DNA of 18,566 bases from Christensenella sp. UBA4636 (GCA_002405915.1 DHMS01000025.1:1-18566); one strand, 5' to 3'; shown: positions 5,934-15,102, numbered from the stretch's first letter. The notes: generated from the letters alone by a model not told the origin. Numbers and translations are program-made.

Positions 5934-6619
5934 TAAGCAATCTGTATAATATTATCGTATAAGACGGTCTTGTTGTCGGACAAATCGCCGTCCATATGAT
6001 AATGCCCGAAGTACCAGTGTTTGTATTTTACGTTGTCCTCGAAATACGAAAGCATTTTGTTTTCCGAAAAAGCTTCGAACTTGTTTTTTCGCGAGCAGAG
6101 CGGCGGATAATACAAAGCCTTTTCGTCGCACGAATGCGTTACGATATAATCAACGCTATACTTAACTTTTTCAAGGTTTTTGCAAGCCTCGTCCAAATCG
6201 GCGTACGACGGAACTTCTTCCGCCCACCAACTCAAACCTTCGCTCCGCCAAGCCTTATCAATGCTCGTTGCGCCGCCGAAAGTGAAAAACGTTTTTCCGC
6301 ATATATCGAAAACCTGTCCGCGCATTAAATGCAAAATATTATCCGATATTCTGTGTACTTTTCCGCCGCAAAAACATTCGACGGGAAATGTAGATATCAA
6401 ATCGAAATTTTCATGGTTGCCGTCCACAAACAAGACGGTAAACGGCAACGATTTATACGGCTTTAAATCCTTTTCAAGCGTAGCTTTATTCCACACCCCG
6501 CCGAAATCGCCCGCTATTATCATAAAATCTTCGTGCGTGAGCGACGGATTGTTTTTCGCAAATACTCTCAGTTTTGCAAAGTCTATACTGCCATGCGTAT
6601 CGCCCGTAATAAAAATCAT
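5933..6619 (-). CDS. Calcineurin-like metallophosphoesterase, third gene of AbiE-like operon
   Basis: The 228-residue protein shows the full metallophosphoesterase motif set: GDTHG (D7, H9), AGDFGG (D38), GNHE (N68, H69), THSC (H162) and GHYH (H206, H208). It should bind two metal ions and hydrolyse a phosphomonoester, phosphodiester or nucleotide bond. The FGGATSIDKAWR stretch (114-125) is typical of a stand-alone bacterial subgroup of unknown substrate. No signal peptide or membrane helix is present, so it is cytoplasmic. Its ATG overlaps the stop of the nucleotidyltransferase gene (ATGA), and AAGGGAG lies 10 nt upstream, so it is a genuine third member of that operon. It might reverse or modify the product of the nucleotidyltransferase; that is inference from context. 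Confidence 0.9.
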   Translation of the reverse strand: MIFITGDTHGSIDFAKLRVFAKNNPSLTHEDFMIIAGDFGGVWNKATLEKDLKPYKSLPFTVLFVDGNHENFDLISTFPVECFCGGKVHRISDNILHLMRGQVFDICGKTFFTFGGATSIDKAWRSEGLSWWAEEVPSYADLDEACKNLEKVKYSVDYIVTHSCDEKALYYPPLCSRKNKFEAFSENKMLSYFEDNVKYKHWYFGHYHMDGDLSDNKTVLYDNIIQIA

Positions 6620-7371
6620 ATCCCGAACGCTCCCTTGATAATTTTTATTACGTCCTCTTTCGTGGCATGAATGCCGAATTGTTTCATATCTATTTCTTCT
6701 TCAACGATAGTAGCGAAAAAGCTTTCGATATCGCCTAAAATTTTCTCGGTAGCAACAACTTTTTCTTCACCCGTTAAAAGACGAGCAAGTCTAAAAACGT
6801 CGTTTTTATGTTTCTTTATATTCTTCTCGTCAACTCTTTCGCCTTTTGATTTTCTCTCCGATAAATCAAGATACGCTTTAATTTTGAAAGCAATCAAATG
6901 GGGTGGCTTTAACACGGATATTCCGTCCACGGTTTCGCGCCCGCTTTTTAAAAAAGAATAATAATCGTCGTCTAAAAGTATTGCGGAAAGACTTGAAAGT
7001 TCGTCGTCGATGAACAACGCCTTAAACTTTTTATCCGGTGGCAAAAATTCGCCCCTCCGCGCAAAAAGTTCTATCATTGCGGGATAATCGAGGCTACTCG
7101 GCTTCAAAAATCTGAAAAACTTCTTTTCGCCGTCTTTTGCGTATATTTCGTACCCGCCGTTTTCGATAAACTTCCAAAAGCGTTTGCCGAATTCATGCGA
7201 AATTTTCTCCGTCGTTATAACCATATCAACGTCTTTCGTCGCTCTGAAATCAAGTCCCGCGCCTTTTAGCTCAAGATAACAAGCCGTGCCGCCGATTACA
7301 ATATATTCGTCCTCAAAATCCGCGAATTCCCGAGCGAACGTTGATAAACCGTTAATTTTACTTTCACTCAT
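6616..7371 (-). CDS. AbiEii/MNT-like nucleotidyltransferase (putative type IV toxin)
   Basis: This 251-residue protein carries the polymerase-beta-type nucleotidyltransferase core: GGTA at 27-30, then R43-A-T-K-D47-V-D49 with the two metal-binding aspartates, a likely third acidic residue E101 in MIELFA, and the later LIAFKIKAYLDL helix (K163). This is the layout of AbiEii/MenT-type toxins, which transfer nucleotides from NTP to targets such as tRNA 3' ends, and of related uncharacterised transferases. Its start overlaps the preceding winged-helix gene by 8 bp (ATGAGTGA), the usual antitoxin-then-toxin order of AbiE. The C-terminal region (about 195-251) is helical and charged. It could instead be a housekeeping-type aminoglycoside-resistance-like transferase, but partner and order favour toxin-antitoxin. 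Confidence 0.85.
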   Translation of the reverse strand: MSESKINGLSTFAREFADFEDEYIVIGGTACYLELKGAGLDFRATKDVDMVITTEKISHEFGKRFWKFIENGGYEIYAKDGEKKFFRFLKPSSLDYPAMIELFARRGEFLPPDKKFKALFIDDELSSLSAILLDDDYYSFLKSGRETVDGISVLKPPHLIAFKIKAYLDLSERKSKGERVDEKNIKKHKNDVFRLARLLTGEEKVVATEKILGDIESFFATIVEEEIDMKQFGIHATKEDVIKIIKGAFGI

Positions 7372-8329
7372 TGCATATTTTCTCCATAAGATATTCTTTA
7401 GCCGCTTCCGTTCGTTCGTCCGTATCTGTATCTTTTATCGACAAGTAAACGGAATAACCGTCGGCAACGCCGTTCATCGCAAAAATTTCAGGCGGATATT
7501 TCCAAACTTCGACGATAGCGGCGCAATCGTCGTCAAAAATAAAATCGTCAAACGTAACGTATTCGTTTTTTATTTTTGCATATTCGCTTTTAGAAATAGC
7601 AAATTCGGCTATTTCGGGTTCCGCTAAATTCGAATAATGCGACAACGCGCTTAAACCCGCAAAAAGTATTCCTTTCGGCAACTTTGCCTTTTTCAAGAGT
7701 ACTTTTTTAAATATAGGCGAAACGCAATGCTCGGATATAATTTTCAAGTAATCGGATTTTAAGCAATTTAAATCGTAAAGTTTTTTTCTGCCTTTCTGTT
7801 CGACTTTGAGTACTCCGAGCGCGTTTAAAGCGGCAATACCACGACTTATAGCCATTCCGTTCAAGCCCGTCTTTTCCTTGATTGCCTCGGCTCCTATAAA
7901 GCCGTTATCTTTGTATAAAAAATACAGTGCGACAAGCTGCGTTTGCGGGGTGAAAGAGCCTAACTCGCAAGCTTTTTCGGCTGTTCTTCCCGTCCACACG
8001 GAAACGCCGAGCGTAGGGATAAAAACCTGCTTGCCGATTTCAACGAACAAAACGCCGTTTTCTATAAGCGTTTTCCGCTTTTGCGCGGTGCAGTTATCTT
8101 CCACAAGCACGGCTTCGCACTCGAAAAACCGCTCTATATTATTTTTTTGCGTTTTATAAGCGCGCAAATTCACCTCGTTCGCGCCGCCGACAAAGACGTA
8201 CTTTTTCCCGTACAAGCTAATGATTTCATACGAAAAATTTCTGAGATAAAGCGGCAAGGCAATCTTCGTTCGCGGTAAATTTTTAACGTTTTTCTCGCCG
8301 AAAACGCTTTTTAAATACTCCGATAACAT
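7364..8329 (-). CDS. Winged-helix regulator, putative AbiEi-like antitoxin
   Basis: The 321-residue protein has three parts. An N-terminal alpha/beta region (1-120) contains LPLYLRNFSYEIISLYGK and NGVLFVEIGKQVFIPTLGV. A MarR-like winged helix follows (about 126-187: TGLNGMAISRGIAALNALGVLKVEQKGR), and then a C-terminal region (190-321) with GLSALSHYSNL. The arrangement is a DNA-binding repressor fused to other domains, as in AbiEi-type antitoxins that neutralise the partner nucleotidyltransferase and repress the operon. Start: GAGG 8 nt upstream, just after a perfect promoter overlapped by an inverted repeat. It is the first gene of a three-gene overlapping operon. Assignment to AbiEi rests on order and architecture, since that family is poorly conserved in sequence. 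Confidence 0.78.
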   Translation of the reverse strand: MLSEYLKSVFGEKNVKNLPRTKIALPLYLRNFSYEIISLYGKKYVFVGGANEVNLRAYKTQKNNIERFFECEAVLVEDNCTAQKRKTLIENGVLFVEIGKQVFIPTLGVSVWTGRTAEKACELGSFTPQTQLVALYFLYKDNGFIGAEAIKEKTGLNGMAISRGIAALNALGVLKVEQKGRKKLYDLNCLKSDYLKIISEHCVSPIFKKVLLKKAKLPKGILFAGLSALSHYSNLAEPEIAEFAISKSEYAKIKNEYVTFDDFIFDDDCAAIVEVWKYPPEIFAMNGVADGYSVYLSIKDTDTDERTEAAKEYLMEKICNE

Positions 8330-8346
8330 TTTAAAAACCTCTATCT

Positions 8347-8380
8347 AACATTTTATATTGATTATAACAAACAAAATGTT
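8347..8380 (-). promoter_or_regulatory. Inverted-repeat operator over the AbiE-like promoter
   Basis: AACATTTT (8347-8354) and AAAATGTT (8373-8380) form a perfect 8-bp inverted repeat with 18 bp between, centred 26 bp apart. One arm sits in the -35/-10 spacer and the other just downstream of +1. This is a natural place for an autorepressor such as the winged-helix protein made by the first gene. Confidence 0.6.
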
Positions 8381-8389
8381 AAATGTCAA
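8361..8389 (-). promoter_or_regulatory. Perfect-consensus promoter of the AbiE-like operon
   Basis: Minus strand: TTGACA (8384-8389), exactly 17 bp, TATAAT (8361-8366). It lies 15 bp past the addA stop codon and gives a leader of about 25 nt. A promoter this strong normally needs a repressor. Confidence 0.9.
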
Positions 8390-8403
8390 TTTAATTTAAT
8401 TAG

Positions 8404-11400
8404 TTACAAAACTTCCACAAGGTGAGAGCGGTTGAGGTTGAAAAGGTACTTGTGCGTTACTTTTTTGTGTAATACTTTTTCTACCGCATAGGCGTAAAGG
8501 GAAAGTTGCCCGACGTAGCTTTCGACAAGCTTTTCGTCCGACTTGGCGGAATACTTGTAATCGACTATCACGGCTTCGTCACCGCGGATTGCCAAAAGGT
8601 CGATAACGCCTTGCACGAGGACGGGTTCGTCGCCCTCTTCTTTTGCTTTTTCGGGCGGAACCAAAGCGATAAACGGTTGTTCGCGGAAAAGCTCGTAACC
8701 GATAAGCTTTTCGTAAATTTCGTTTGCAAGTATCTTTTGCATTTTGTCTTTGTCGATGAGCGCAATTTCTTCTTCGCTCAAAATCCCGCTCGAAAATACT
8801 CGTTCGATTTCGCCTGTAGCGTTTGCGCCGAACGAAGCGTGCTGCAAAAATTTGTGGTAAGCGTTACCCTCTTCGGTCGTCTTTGCGCCGAAAGGTTTTT
8901 CGTCGGAATAAACGCTCTTTATGCGTTCTTCCTCGTCCCCGTACTTTTCGTTTATCTCGGTTACCGTCTTTTTAAGGCTCAGTCCGAGGTCTTTTTCAAA
9001 CGGGTACTTAAACGACAAAAACCGCTCTATAAGTCGAATATCGGCTTCTTTTCCGTTTGTTAAGGGCATTGCGAGCGACGGAGCGCACTCGGCGGAAGCA
9101 AGGAGCAAATCGTCCTTCGTGTACTCAAAATAGTCGCAATCTCTCATGCACAAAAAGTTGCTCGCTTTGCCCGCGTAAGCCGCTTCGGAACCGTTTCTTT
9201 CCTCGCTTATCTCGCTCGTAGTCACCATGTAAAGCTTGTATTCCGCTCTCGTCATCGCGACGTACAAAAGCCGCGTTTCGTCGCGCGCGGTGGCTTCGGT
9301 GCGGATAAAACCGACGTAATCGCGCACTAAGTTCGCCCCGCTTACGCGCGTGTCGAAGTCGTAATATTTCACGCCTATACCCGCTTTTCTGTCAAGGAAA
9401 ATTTCCTCGCGCTTGTCGAGCGAATACAAAGCTCTGTCAAGCTCGGTGAGGATAACGACGGGGAATTCTAAGCCTTTTGAAGCGTGAATACTCATGACTT
9501 TCACCGACGAATCGCCGCCCGAAACGGAAACCGTCATGTTCTTTAAAAGTTCGTCCGCGCGCGACAAAAAGCCCTCTACCGTGAGCGAAAGTTTTGAACA
9601 TTCCGCAATGAAGCGTTCAAGGCGACGGACTTTGAATTCGCCGAGCGGCTCGGATAAAAGTTCGAGGTCGATTTTCTTGTCCGCGACTATCTTTCTAAGC
9701 ACGGTCGCCGCGTCGGAAAAAGCGGAAAACAGACGTAATTCTTCGAGATAATCGAAAAAGTTTTTGAGTTTTTCGCCGACAACGTCGTCTTTGTCGTACT
9801 TTTTTGCTGCGGCGTAAAAGGTATCGTCTTTTGTTTCGTCTGCGGCGCGGACGGCGTACATTTCGTAATCCGTCATTCCCGCAAGCGGGGATTTTAAGGC
9901 GCACGCAAGCGCGATATCGTCACGCCCGGCGGTGGAAATGGTTTTCAAAATGCCGACGACGAGATTTATTTCCGGGTATTCGCCGATACTGCGTTTAGAG
10001 TCGGAAATAACGGGAATGCCGCCGCGCGCAAGCTCGCCGACTATTCTGTCCGACAAGCCGGAGTTGGTGCGCGTAAGCACGGCGATGTCCTTGAAAGTTA
10101 TCGGGCGCGTTTTGCCGATTGACGGGTCAAAATACTCTTGCCCGATATTTTGTTCGACGATAAGCCGAACGAGATTTTCCTCTCCGAGCGGCTTTTCTTC
10201 GCGTTCCTTTTCAAGGTGTTTAAGCACACCGTACACGCCCAAATCGTCCTTTTCCGTTTCGTTTTCGAGCGATAATCGACATATAGCCGCACTTCCTACG
10301 TAATCGCCGTACAGCCCGCCGTACTGCATAGGCTCGGCAGCGTAGTCTATGCCCGAGCTTTCCTCCGTCATTATTTCGCCGAAAACGTTGTTGACGCAAG
10401 ACAAAACGCCTTTCGTCGAACGGAAGTTTACCGAAAGATTTACGGTCGTTTTTCCGTCCGCTTCGTGCCGCTTTAAGCCGTTCAAAAATATATCGCTGTC
10501 CGAGCCGCGGAAGCCGTAAATGCTTTGTTTTACGTCGCCCACGACGAACAAATTGTTTCTGTCGATTAGCGAAAATATCGCTTCCTGTATGCCGTTCGTG
10601 TCCTGATATTCGTCGACGAAAACGTATTTATAGCTTCCCGCAATCTCTTCGCGCGCCTCGTCGCTTTGTAAAACCTTATAGCAAAGGTGTTCGAGGTCGC
10701 CGTAATCGAGCGAGGACGCGTCCGCCTTTTCGCGCGAATATTCCTCGGCAAAAAGCTTGGTTAGTTTGACGAGAGCCTTGACTATCGGCAGCGTTGCGGT
10801 GACCTTTTCATACCGCTCTTCGTCGCAGAGAGTGTTTTTCGCCTGCGTTATGACTTTGCCGAGTTTGTCTTTCGCAAAAGAGATATCGTCCGACAAAGCT
10901 TTTTTGAGCGGGTCGTCCTTAGTCTTTACGCTCGGCTTGGTTCTGTCGGCGGAAAAGTACAAGCTAAGCCCCTCTAAGTCGGGTTCCTCTTCGAGCATAT
11001 TCATGTAAGAAATGAACGACGAACAGTATTCGACGTACTTGCCCGCTTCCATCTCAAACGCCCTCGTTCTCAAAGCGTAAAAAGGCTTCGTCAACGCCTT
11101 GAATTTTTTAATATATAGGGCTATAAGTTCGTTTTCGACCCTTTTTGCACCTTCTAAGGTGTAGTTGTCGACGTAACGGTCAAAGAACGAAACGCCGTCC
11201 TTTTCGCTATCGGCAAAGTCGTAAAGTCCGATAATGCGGCTTATCAAAACCTTGTCAGAACGCTTTTTTCTAAATACTTTTAATAAAAGCTCTAAATCAT
11301 CGTCGTTCTCTTCGTACAGTCTTTCGAGCGTTTCTTGCGCGGCTTTTTCCTTAATCGCGCTCGCTTCCGACGGGTCGAGAACCTTGAACGACGGCGAAAC

Positions 11401-11751
11401 TCCCGCGACGTAAAAATACTTTCTCACGACGTTTGAGCAGAAAGAATCTATCGTCGAAATGTCCGCGACGGGCAAATCGTCTATTTCCTCTTTGAGCCGT
11501 TCCGCGTTTTCGCCGCCTTCACGTATTTTGTCGTACAAAGCCTTTTTGAGCCGCTCTTTGAGTTCGCCCGCGGCAAGGCGCGTAAAAGTAACTGCAAGCA
11601 CTTCGCGTACCCGCGCGCGCCCTTCGGTGACGAGTTTTATGAATCTTTCGACCATAACCCTCGTTTTGCCGCTGCCCGCCGAAGCCGTAACCATAATACT
11701 GCCGTCGGTGTGATTTATGACTTGTTCTTGTTCTTTCGTGAATTTACTCAT
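8404..11751 (-). CDS. addA: AddA helicase-nuclease subunit
   Basis: AddA is the UvrD-type 3'-5' helicase and nuclease of the AddAB complex, which resects double-strand breaks up to Chi and loads RecA; it also degrades phage DNA. I place the start at 11751 (MSKFTKEQEQVI, 1115 residues) because GGGAGAGGA lies just upstream and the ATG overlaps the addB stop by 8 bp (ATGAGTAA); an ATG at 11766 has no ribosome site. Visible are Walker A ASAGSGKT (23-30), the DExx box VDEYQD (379-384), FVVGDVKQSIYGFRGSD (motif III), the MSIHASKGLEFPVVIL region, and motif VI VAMTRAEYKLY. The C-terminal nuclease domain carries GVIDLLA and VDYKYS (D1064, K1066). Length is slightly short for AddA (about 1200). Intact, no frameshift. 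Confidence 0.96.
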   Translation of the reverse strand: MSKFTKEQEQVINHTDGSIMVTASAGSGKTRVMVERFIKLVTEGRARVREVLAVTFTRLAAGELKERLKKALYDKIREGGENAERLKEEIDDLPVADISTIDSFCSNVVRKYFYVAGVSPSFKVLDPSEASAIKEKAAQETLERLYEENDDDLELLLKVFRKKRSDKVLISRIIGLYDFADSEKDGVSFFDRYVDNYTLEGAKRVENELIALYIKKFKALTKPFYALRTRAFEMEAGKYVEYCSSFISYMNMLEEEPDLEGLSLYFSADRTKPSVKTKDDPLKKALSDDISFAKDKLGKVITQAKNTLCDEERYEKVTATLPIVKALVKLTKLFAEEYSREKADASSLDYGDLEHLCYKVLQSDEAREEIAGSYKYVFVDEYQDTNGIQEAIFSLIDRNNLFVVGDVKQSIYGFRGSDSDIFLNGLKRHEADGKTTVNLSVNFRSTKGVLSCVNNVFGEIMTEESSGIDYAAEPMQYGGLYGDYVGSAAICRLSLENETEKDDLGVYGVLKHLEKEREEKPLGEENLVRLIVEQNIGQEYFDPSIGKTRPITFKDIAVLTRTNSGLSDRIVGELARGGIPVISDSKRSIGEYPEINLVVGILKTISTAGRDDIALACALKSPLAGMTDYEMYAVRAADETKDDTFYAAAKKYDKDDVVGEKLKNFFDYLEELRLFSAFSDAATVLRKIVADKKIDLELLSEPLGEFKVRRLERFIAECSKLSLTVEGFLSRADELLKNMTVSVSGGDSSVKVMSIHASKGLEFPVVILTELDRALYSLDKREEIFLDRKAGIGVKYYDFDTRVSGANLVRDYVGFIRTEATARDETRLLYVAMTRAEYKLYMVTTSEISEERNGSEAAYAGKASNFLCMRDCDYFEYTKDDLLLASAECAPSLAMPLTNGKEADIRLIERFLSFKYPFEKDLGLSLKKTVTEINEKYGDEEERIKSVYSDEKPFGAKTTEEGNAYHKFLQHASFGANATGEIERVFSSGILSEEEIALIDKDKMQKILANEIYEKLIGYELFREQPFIALVPPEKAKEEGDEPVLVQGVIDLLAIRGDEAVIVDYKYSAKSDEKLVESYVGQLSLYAYAVEKVLHKKVTHKYLFNLNRSHLVEVL

Positions 11752-14700
11752 CGTCCTCTCCCGCATTGGTTATTATAGTTTCCGAATCGACTTTTTTAAG
11801 CTTTCTCGTTTTGTTTCCGACAGCCGGGTCGTAGCCGCAAAGCCCCTTGTACTTACAGTACACGCAAGCTTCCTCGTATGGCGAAGCCACGATAGACCCG
11901 CACATCATTTCGCCGACCCCGCTTTCCGCGACCTTTTTGGCGTACCGCGCGTAAGCGACAAGGTCCTTTTCCTCAAGAACGTTTTTGCTCTTTTTGACGA
12001 TTATTTCGCCCGTTTCCTTGTCGAACGCCGTCTTAAACGAAAAAGTTTTGCTCTCTCCCCCGTCGTCCGGAACGGAACTATCCATTTTTCGCATAACGGA
12101 AACGTTGCGGATACCCTTGCCCGCGTAACCCGTGCCGTCCTCGCCTTTCGCCGTGAAAGAATCGTCGACCTTATAGTAATACGCGCCCGCCGGGCGATAA
12201 CCCGCGCGCGTTAAAACGTTCATGTATAGGTAAAGCTGAATACTTCTGCCCGAATACAAACTTTCGTCCGAGTCCTTGCCGTCAACGCTGCCCGTTTTGT
12301 AATCGACGATGCGCGCGTACTTCGATTTTTCGCCTAAAACATCCTCTTCGCATTCGTCTATTCTGTCTATTTTACCCCTTAATTTCGCCGTTCCGTAAGG
12401 GGAAACGAGCCTTAACGCGGGGTATTTTGCGCTCGGCGAATCGGAAAATTCCGTTTCCGCGCCGCTCACCGTAAAGGAGCCGTTTTTAAGCTCGTCGTAG
12501 ATAGAAAGGCACCTCTTTTCGGCTTCCTCTCTGACGAGCGATAAAAGTTTAACGAACCGCGCTTTGCCTTTGTATTTTTCAAAGCCAACCTCTTCTATGC
12601 CCTTTTCGAAGATTTCGTCGGCAACCTCTTTTACCTTTTCGCGCTCGGTCTTTAAGGCGATAGGCGCGAATTTTTCAAGAGTGTAATGTAAAAGCGTACC
12701 GAGTTCGTTGCTCTCAAGGTCGCCCGTGTCGCGCTGTTTGAGCTTCAAGCGGTTGTCCGCAAACCCGGCGTACGGGCAAGCGAAATACCTTTCGAGCGCG
12801 GTTGCGGAAACCTTTTCGCCGTAACCGAGTTCGGGTACAAGCACTACCTCCTCTTTGCCGTCCGCGATATCCGTAGCTTTTTTTGTCGCCGCCTCGTCCA
12901 CGTTTTTTAACGCCGCAACGAACGAAGAAGCAAGCTCCGTGTCTATTACGTTACCGTCGCGGTAATCTTCCGCCGCTCGGCACAAAGTTTTAAGCCCCGC
13001 CGGTACGGAAGAGTAATCGTAAACGCTATACGCGGGCGCAAGCTTCGCCGCCTTTTCGGCTTCCACGTCGCGCACCTTAACGCCTTTTTCGCCGTTCGAA
13101 AAAATCTTGACGATATCGTCTATAACCGACGAGGGCTTCACCGCCGCACCCCAAAAGTCCGCGCGCGGGTAAGTTAAGTACAATGCGTCCGAAAAGCTCA
13201 TGAGCGTCGTCGCCACGTTTTCCTTTTCTCGCTTGTTGAGAACGCGAATTTTCGGCTCGACCACGCATTTGTAGCCGTCCATTTTTATGAGTTCTCTGTC
13301 GCTTAAAAGCGAAGCGTCGGCTTTATAAAGCGGCACGTCAGACGTAAGCCCCGCGACGAACAAAATCTTCGCCACGCGCTGACGGGTCGAAACGAAATCG
13401 CCCATAAACACGCCGTCGTAAAACTGCGGAAGCATAGCCGTTTCTATCGCTTCGACTCCCGCCGATATCATCTCCCCGAATTCGTCTACGCTCACCTTCA
13501 CGTCGCCCGCGGTAACGGCGGCTTCGCTCACCACTTTCAAAAAATCGTCAAGTCCCGCAACGGCAAAATATCCGAGTGCGTCCTCGCCCTTTTCTTCGAA
13601 CTTTTTTTGAAGCTCTTCGGCTTTACTTTGCGCAGATAAGTCCGCGTATAAGTCGATTATCGCCTTACAATACTCCCCGACGGTCGCCTTAGCGACAAGC
13701 GAATCTATAAAGGAAACTATCGTTTTACGCATATCTTCCGCGCCGCAGTCAAACGGCGTTCTGACGTTTTTTCTGCCGATAGCGTTCTTTAAGACATACT
13801 CTTCCGCTTCCTCGCCTTTATCGGGGTCGACGAGCGGATTTTTTATCGTTTCCGCCAATAGAAGCGGCGGAATATTTTGTTTTTTGAGCCGCATAAGCGA
13901 CGAGAACAGTCTTGCCGCGGGGTGCGAAGAAAGCGGCTTTTTTACATCCGCATAAAAAGGCACGCCATATGCGGAAAACACTTCCGCGCTCGCTTCGGCG
14001 TATACTTTAACATCCGGTACGGCAATGCAAAAATCGTTGAATCTTCTGCCGTTCTTAACGACTTCGTACCGTATGCGCTTGGCAATCGTTTCTGCTTCCG
14101 CCTTGGGGCTTTCAAGCTCGAAAATCTTAATTTTATCCGAATAAACGCCCCTATCCTTACCTATTTCGGGGCTAAAGAGCCACTTTTCGATTTCCGTCGC
14201 TTCTTTTGAGCGCGGATAATCGTTCTCTATTACTTCCGCCGTCGGAAAAAGCCGCAAAAGCTTTTCGAAAACTTCGTTCGTATAGCAAGTCTTTTCGCCC
14301 TTTAAAAGAACGTAAGTCAAATCGCAAAACTTTTCAAGCGCGATTATAACGTCCGTCGTCTGCCTCGTCAAAGACGAAATGCCGCCTATCAAAACCTTTG
14401 CGCCGCGTATCTTTTCGTCGGTTTTGAGTAGTTCCGGCATAAGAGAGAGAAAAGTGCTTTCGTCGGTGAGCGCGTTGCCAATCAAAAACTGCTCGTACCC
14501 GCCGTAAATTATTCTCAAATCTTTTAACTTTCCGCCGAACGCGCCGCCCTCTCCGTCGATTATTCCGTCCAAATCTTCCGGCTTGACCTTTGCCGATTTA
14601 AGCTGCGAAATAAGCTCGTAAGCCGCGGGCGCAAAGCGATAATCGCAATCTTTAAAACGCGTCAACTCTGCGCGTTTTTCGCCCATTACCCGCCTGACGA

Positions 14701-14950
14701 CGAGCGAGGAAGCCGACTTTGAAAGATAATCTTTTTTGCCGGCGTTAAGATAAACGTAACGCGAAAACCCGAGTACGTTCACGTTGAACGCACCGCCCGC
14801 GATATCCGATATTTTCCGTTCGAAAGATAGCGTTGAACGGCTTTCGCAAAAAACGTAAACATGGGTTTTTATGTCGCCCGCGTTTTCCGAGGCAATGCGC
14901 GCCGTAGTGTCTATTATCTCCGACGGAGTTTTACAAACAATAATTTTCAT
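11744..14950 (-). CDS. addB: AddB helicase-like/nuclease subunit with Fe-S cluster
   Basis: AddB pairs with AddA in double-strand break repair; its nuclease cuts one strand, and its inactive helicase-like domain recognises Chi. The 1068-residue protein starts with the ATP-site region, where the Walker A is degenerate. The C-terminal nuclease domain shows RGKIDRIDE and RIVDYKTGS (D883, K885). Four cysteines, C725 (in RYFACPYAGF), C1029, C1032 and C1038 (EACVYCKYKGLCGY), keep the C-x(n)-C-x2-C-x5-C pattern of the AddB [4Fe-4S] cluster that staples the nuclease domain. The start has GGAG 13 nt upstream and a leader of about 117 nt. It overlaps addA by 8 bp, so the two subunits are translationally coupled. 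Confidence 0.95.
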   Translation of the reverse strand: MKIIVCKTPSEIIDTTARIASENAGDIKTHVYVFCESRSTLSFERKISDIAGGAFNVNVLGFSRYVYLNAGKKDYLSKSASSLVVRRVMGEKRAELTRFKDCDYRFAPAAYELISQLKSAKVKPEDLDGIIDGEGGAFGGKLKDLRIIYGGYEQFLIGNALTDESTFLSLMPELLKTDEKIRGAKVLIGGISSLTRQTTDVIIALEKFCDLTYVLLKGEKTCYTNEVFEKLLRLFPTAEVIENDYPRSKEATEIEKWLFSPEIGKDRGVYSDKIKIFELESPKAEAETIAKRIRYEVVKNGRRFNDFCIAVPDVKVYAEASAEVFSAYGVPFYADVKKPLSSHPAARLFSSLMRLKKQNIPPLLLAETIKNPLVDPDKGEEAEEYVLKNAIGRKNVRTPFDCGAEDMRKTIVSFIDSLVAKATVGEYCKAIIDLYADLSAQSKAEELQKKFEEKGEDALGYFAVAGLDDFLKVVSEAAVTAGDVKVSVDEFGEMISAGVEAIETAMLPQFYDGVFMGDFVSTRQRVAKILFVAGLTSDVPLYKADASLLSDRELIKMDGYKCVVEPKIRVLNKREKENVATTLMSFSDALYLTYPRADFWGAAVKPSSVIDDIVKIFSNGEKGVKVRDVEAEKAAKLAPAYSVYDYSSVPAGLKTLCRAAEDYRDGNVIDTELASSFVAALKNVDEAATKKATDIADGKEEVVLVPELGYGEKVSATALERYFACPYAGFADNRLKLKQRDTGDLESNELGTLLHYTLEKFAPIALKTEREKVKEVADEIFEKGIEEVGFEKYKGKARFVKLLSLVREEAEKRCLSIYDELKNGSFTVSGAETEFSDSPSAKYPALRLVSPYGTAKLRGKIDRIDECEEDVLGEKSKYARIVDYKTGSVDGKDSDESLYSGRSIQLYLYMNVLTRAGYRPAGAYYYKVDDSFTAKGEDGTGYAGKGIRNVSVMRKMDSSVPDDGGESKTFSFKTAFDKETGEIIVKKSKNVLEEKDLVAYARYAKKVAESGVGEMMCGSIVASPYEEACVYCKYKGLCGYDPAVGNKTRKLKKVDSETIITNAGEDDE

Positions 14951-15073
14951 TTTTTCTTTATTTCTCCGTTAAAAAGCGTAATTAAGCAATTTTCTCCCGT
15001 AGGGCTTAAATTTTCCGACCCGAAATCCCGTAAAAAGCGGCGCTTACCTTTCGACCGTTTTAAACATATAATA

Positions 15074-15102
15074 AGTATAACATATAAAAATTAAAATTTA
15101 CA
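15074..15102 (-). promoter_or_regulatory. Probable extended -10 promoter of addBA
   Basis: Minus strand: -10 TATACT (15074-15079) preceded by TG at the extended -10 position, with a weak -35 TGTAAA (15097-15102) 17 bp upstream. The 117-nt leader up to the addB ATG contains only weak short stems; no riboswitch recognised. Confidence 0.5.

Noticed and set aside
10270..10300. Sequence in addA resembling the 22-bp repeat (CGACATATAGCCGCAC)
   Set aside because: It is inside a conserved coding region with several mismatches; chance codon use explains it.
11752..11766. Upstream ATG for addA giving five extra residues
   Set aside because: It has no ribosome binding site, whereas the ATG at 11751 has GGGAGAGGA and an 8-bp overlap with the addB stop.
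11717..12214. Plus-strand frame of 165 codons over the addB end
   Set aside because: Shadow of addB, whose Fe-S cysteine motif is intact in the other strand.
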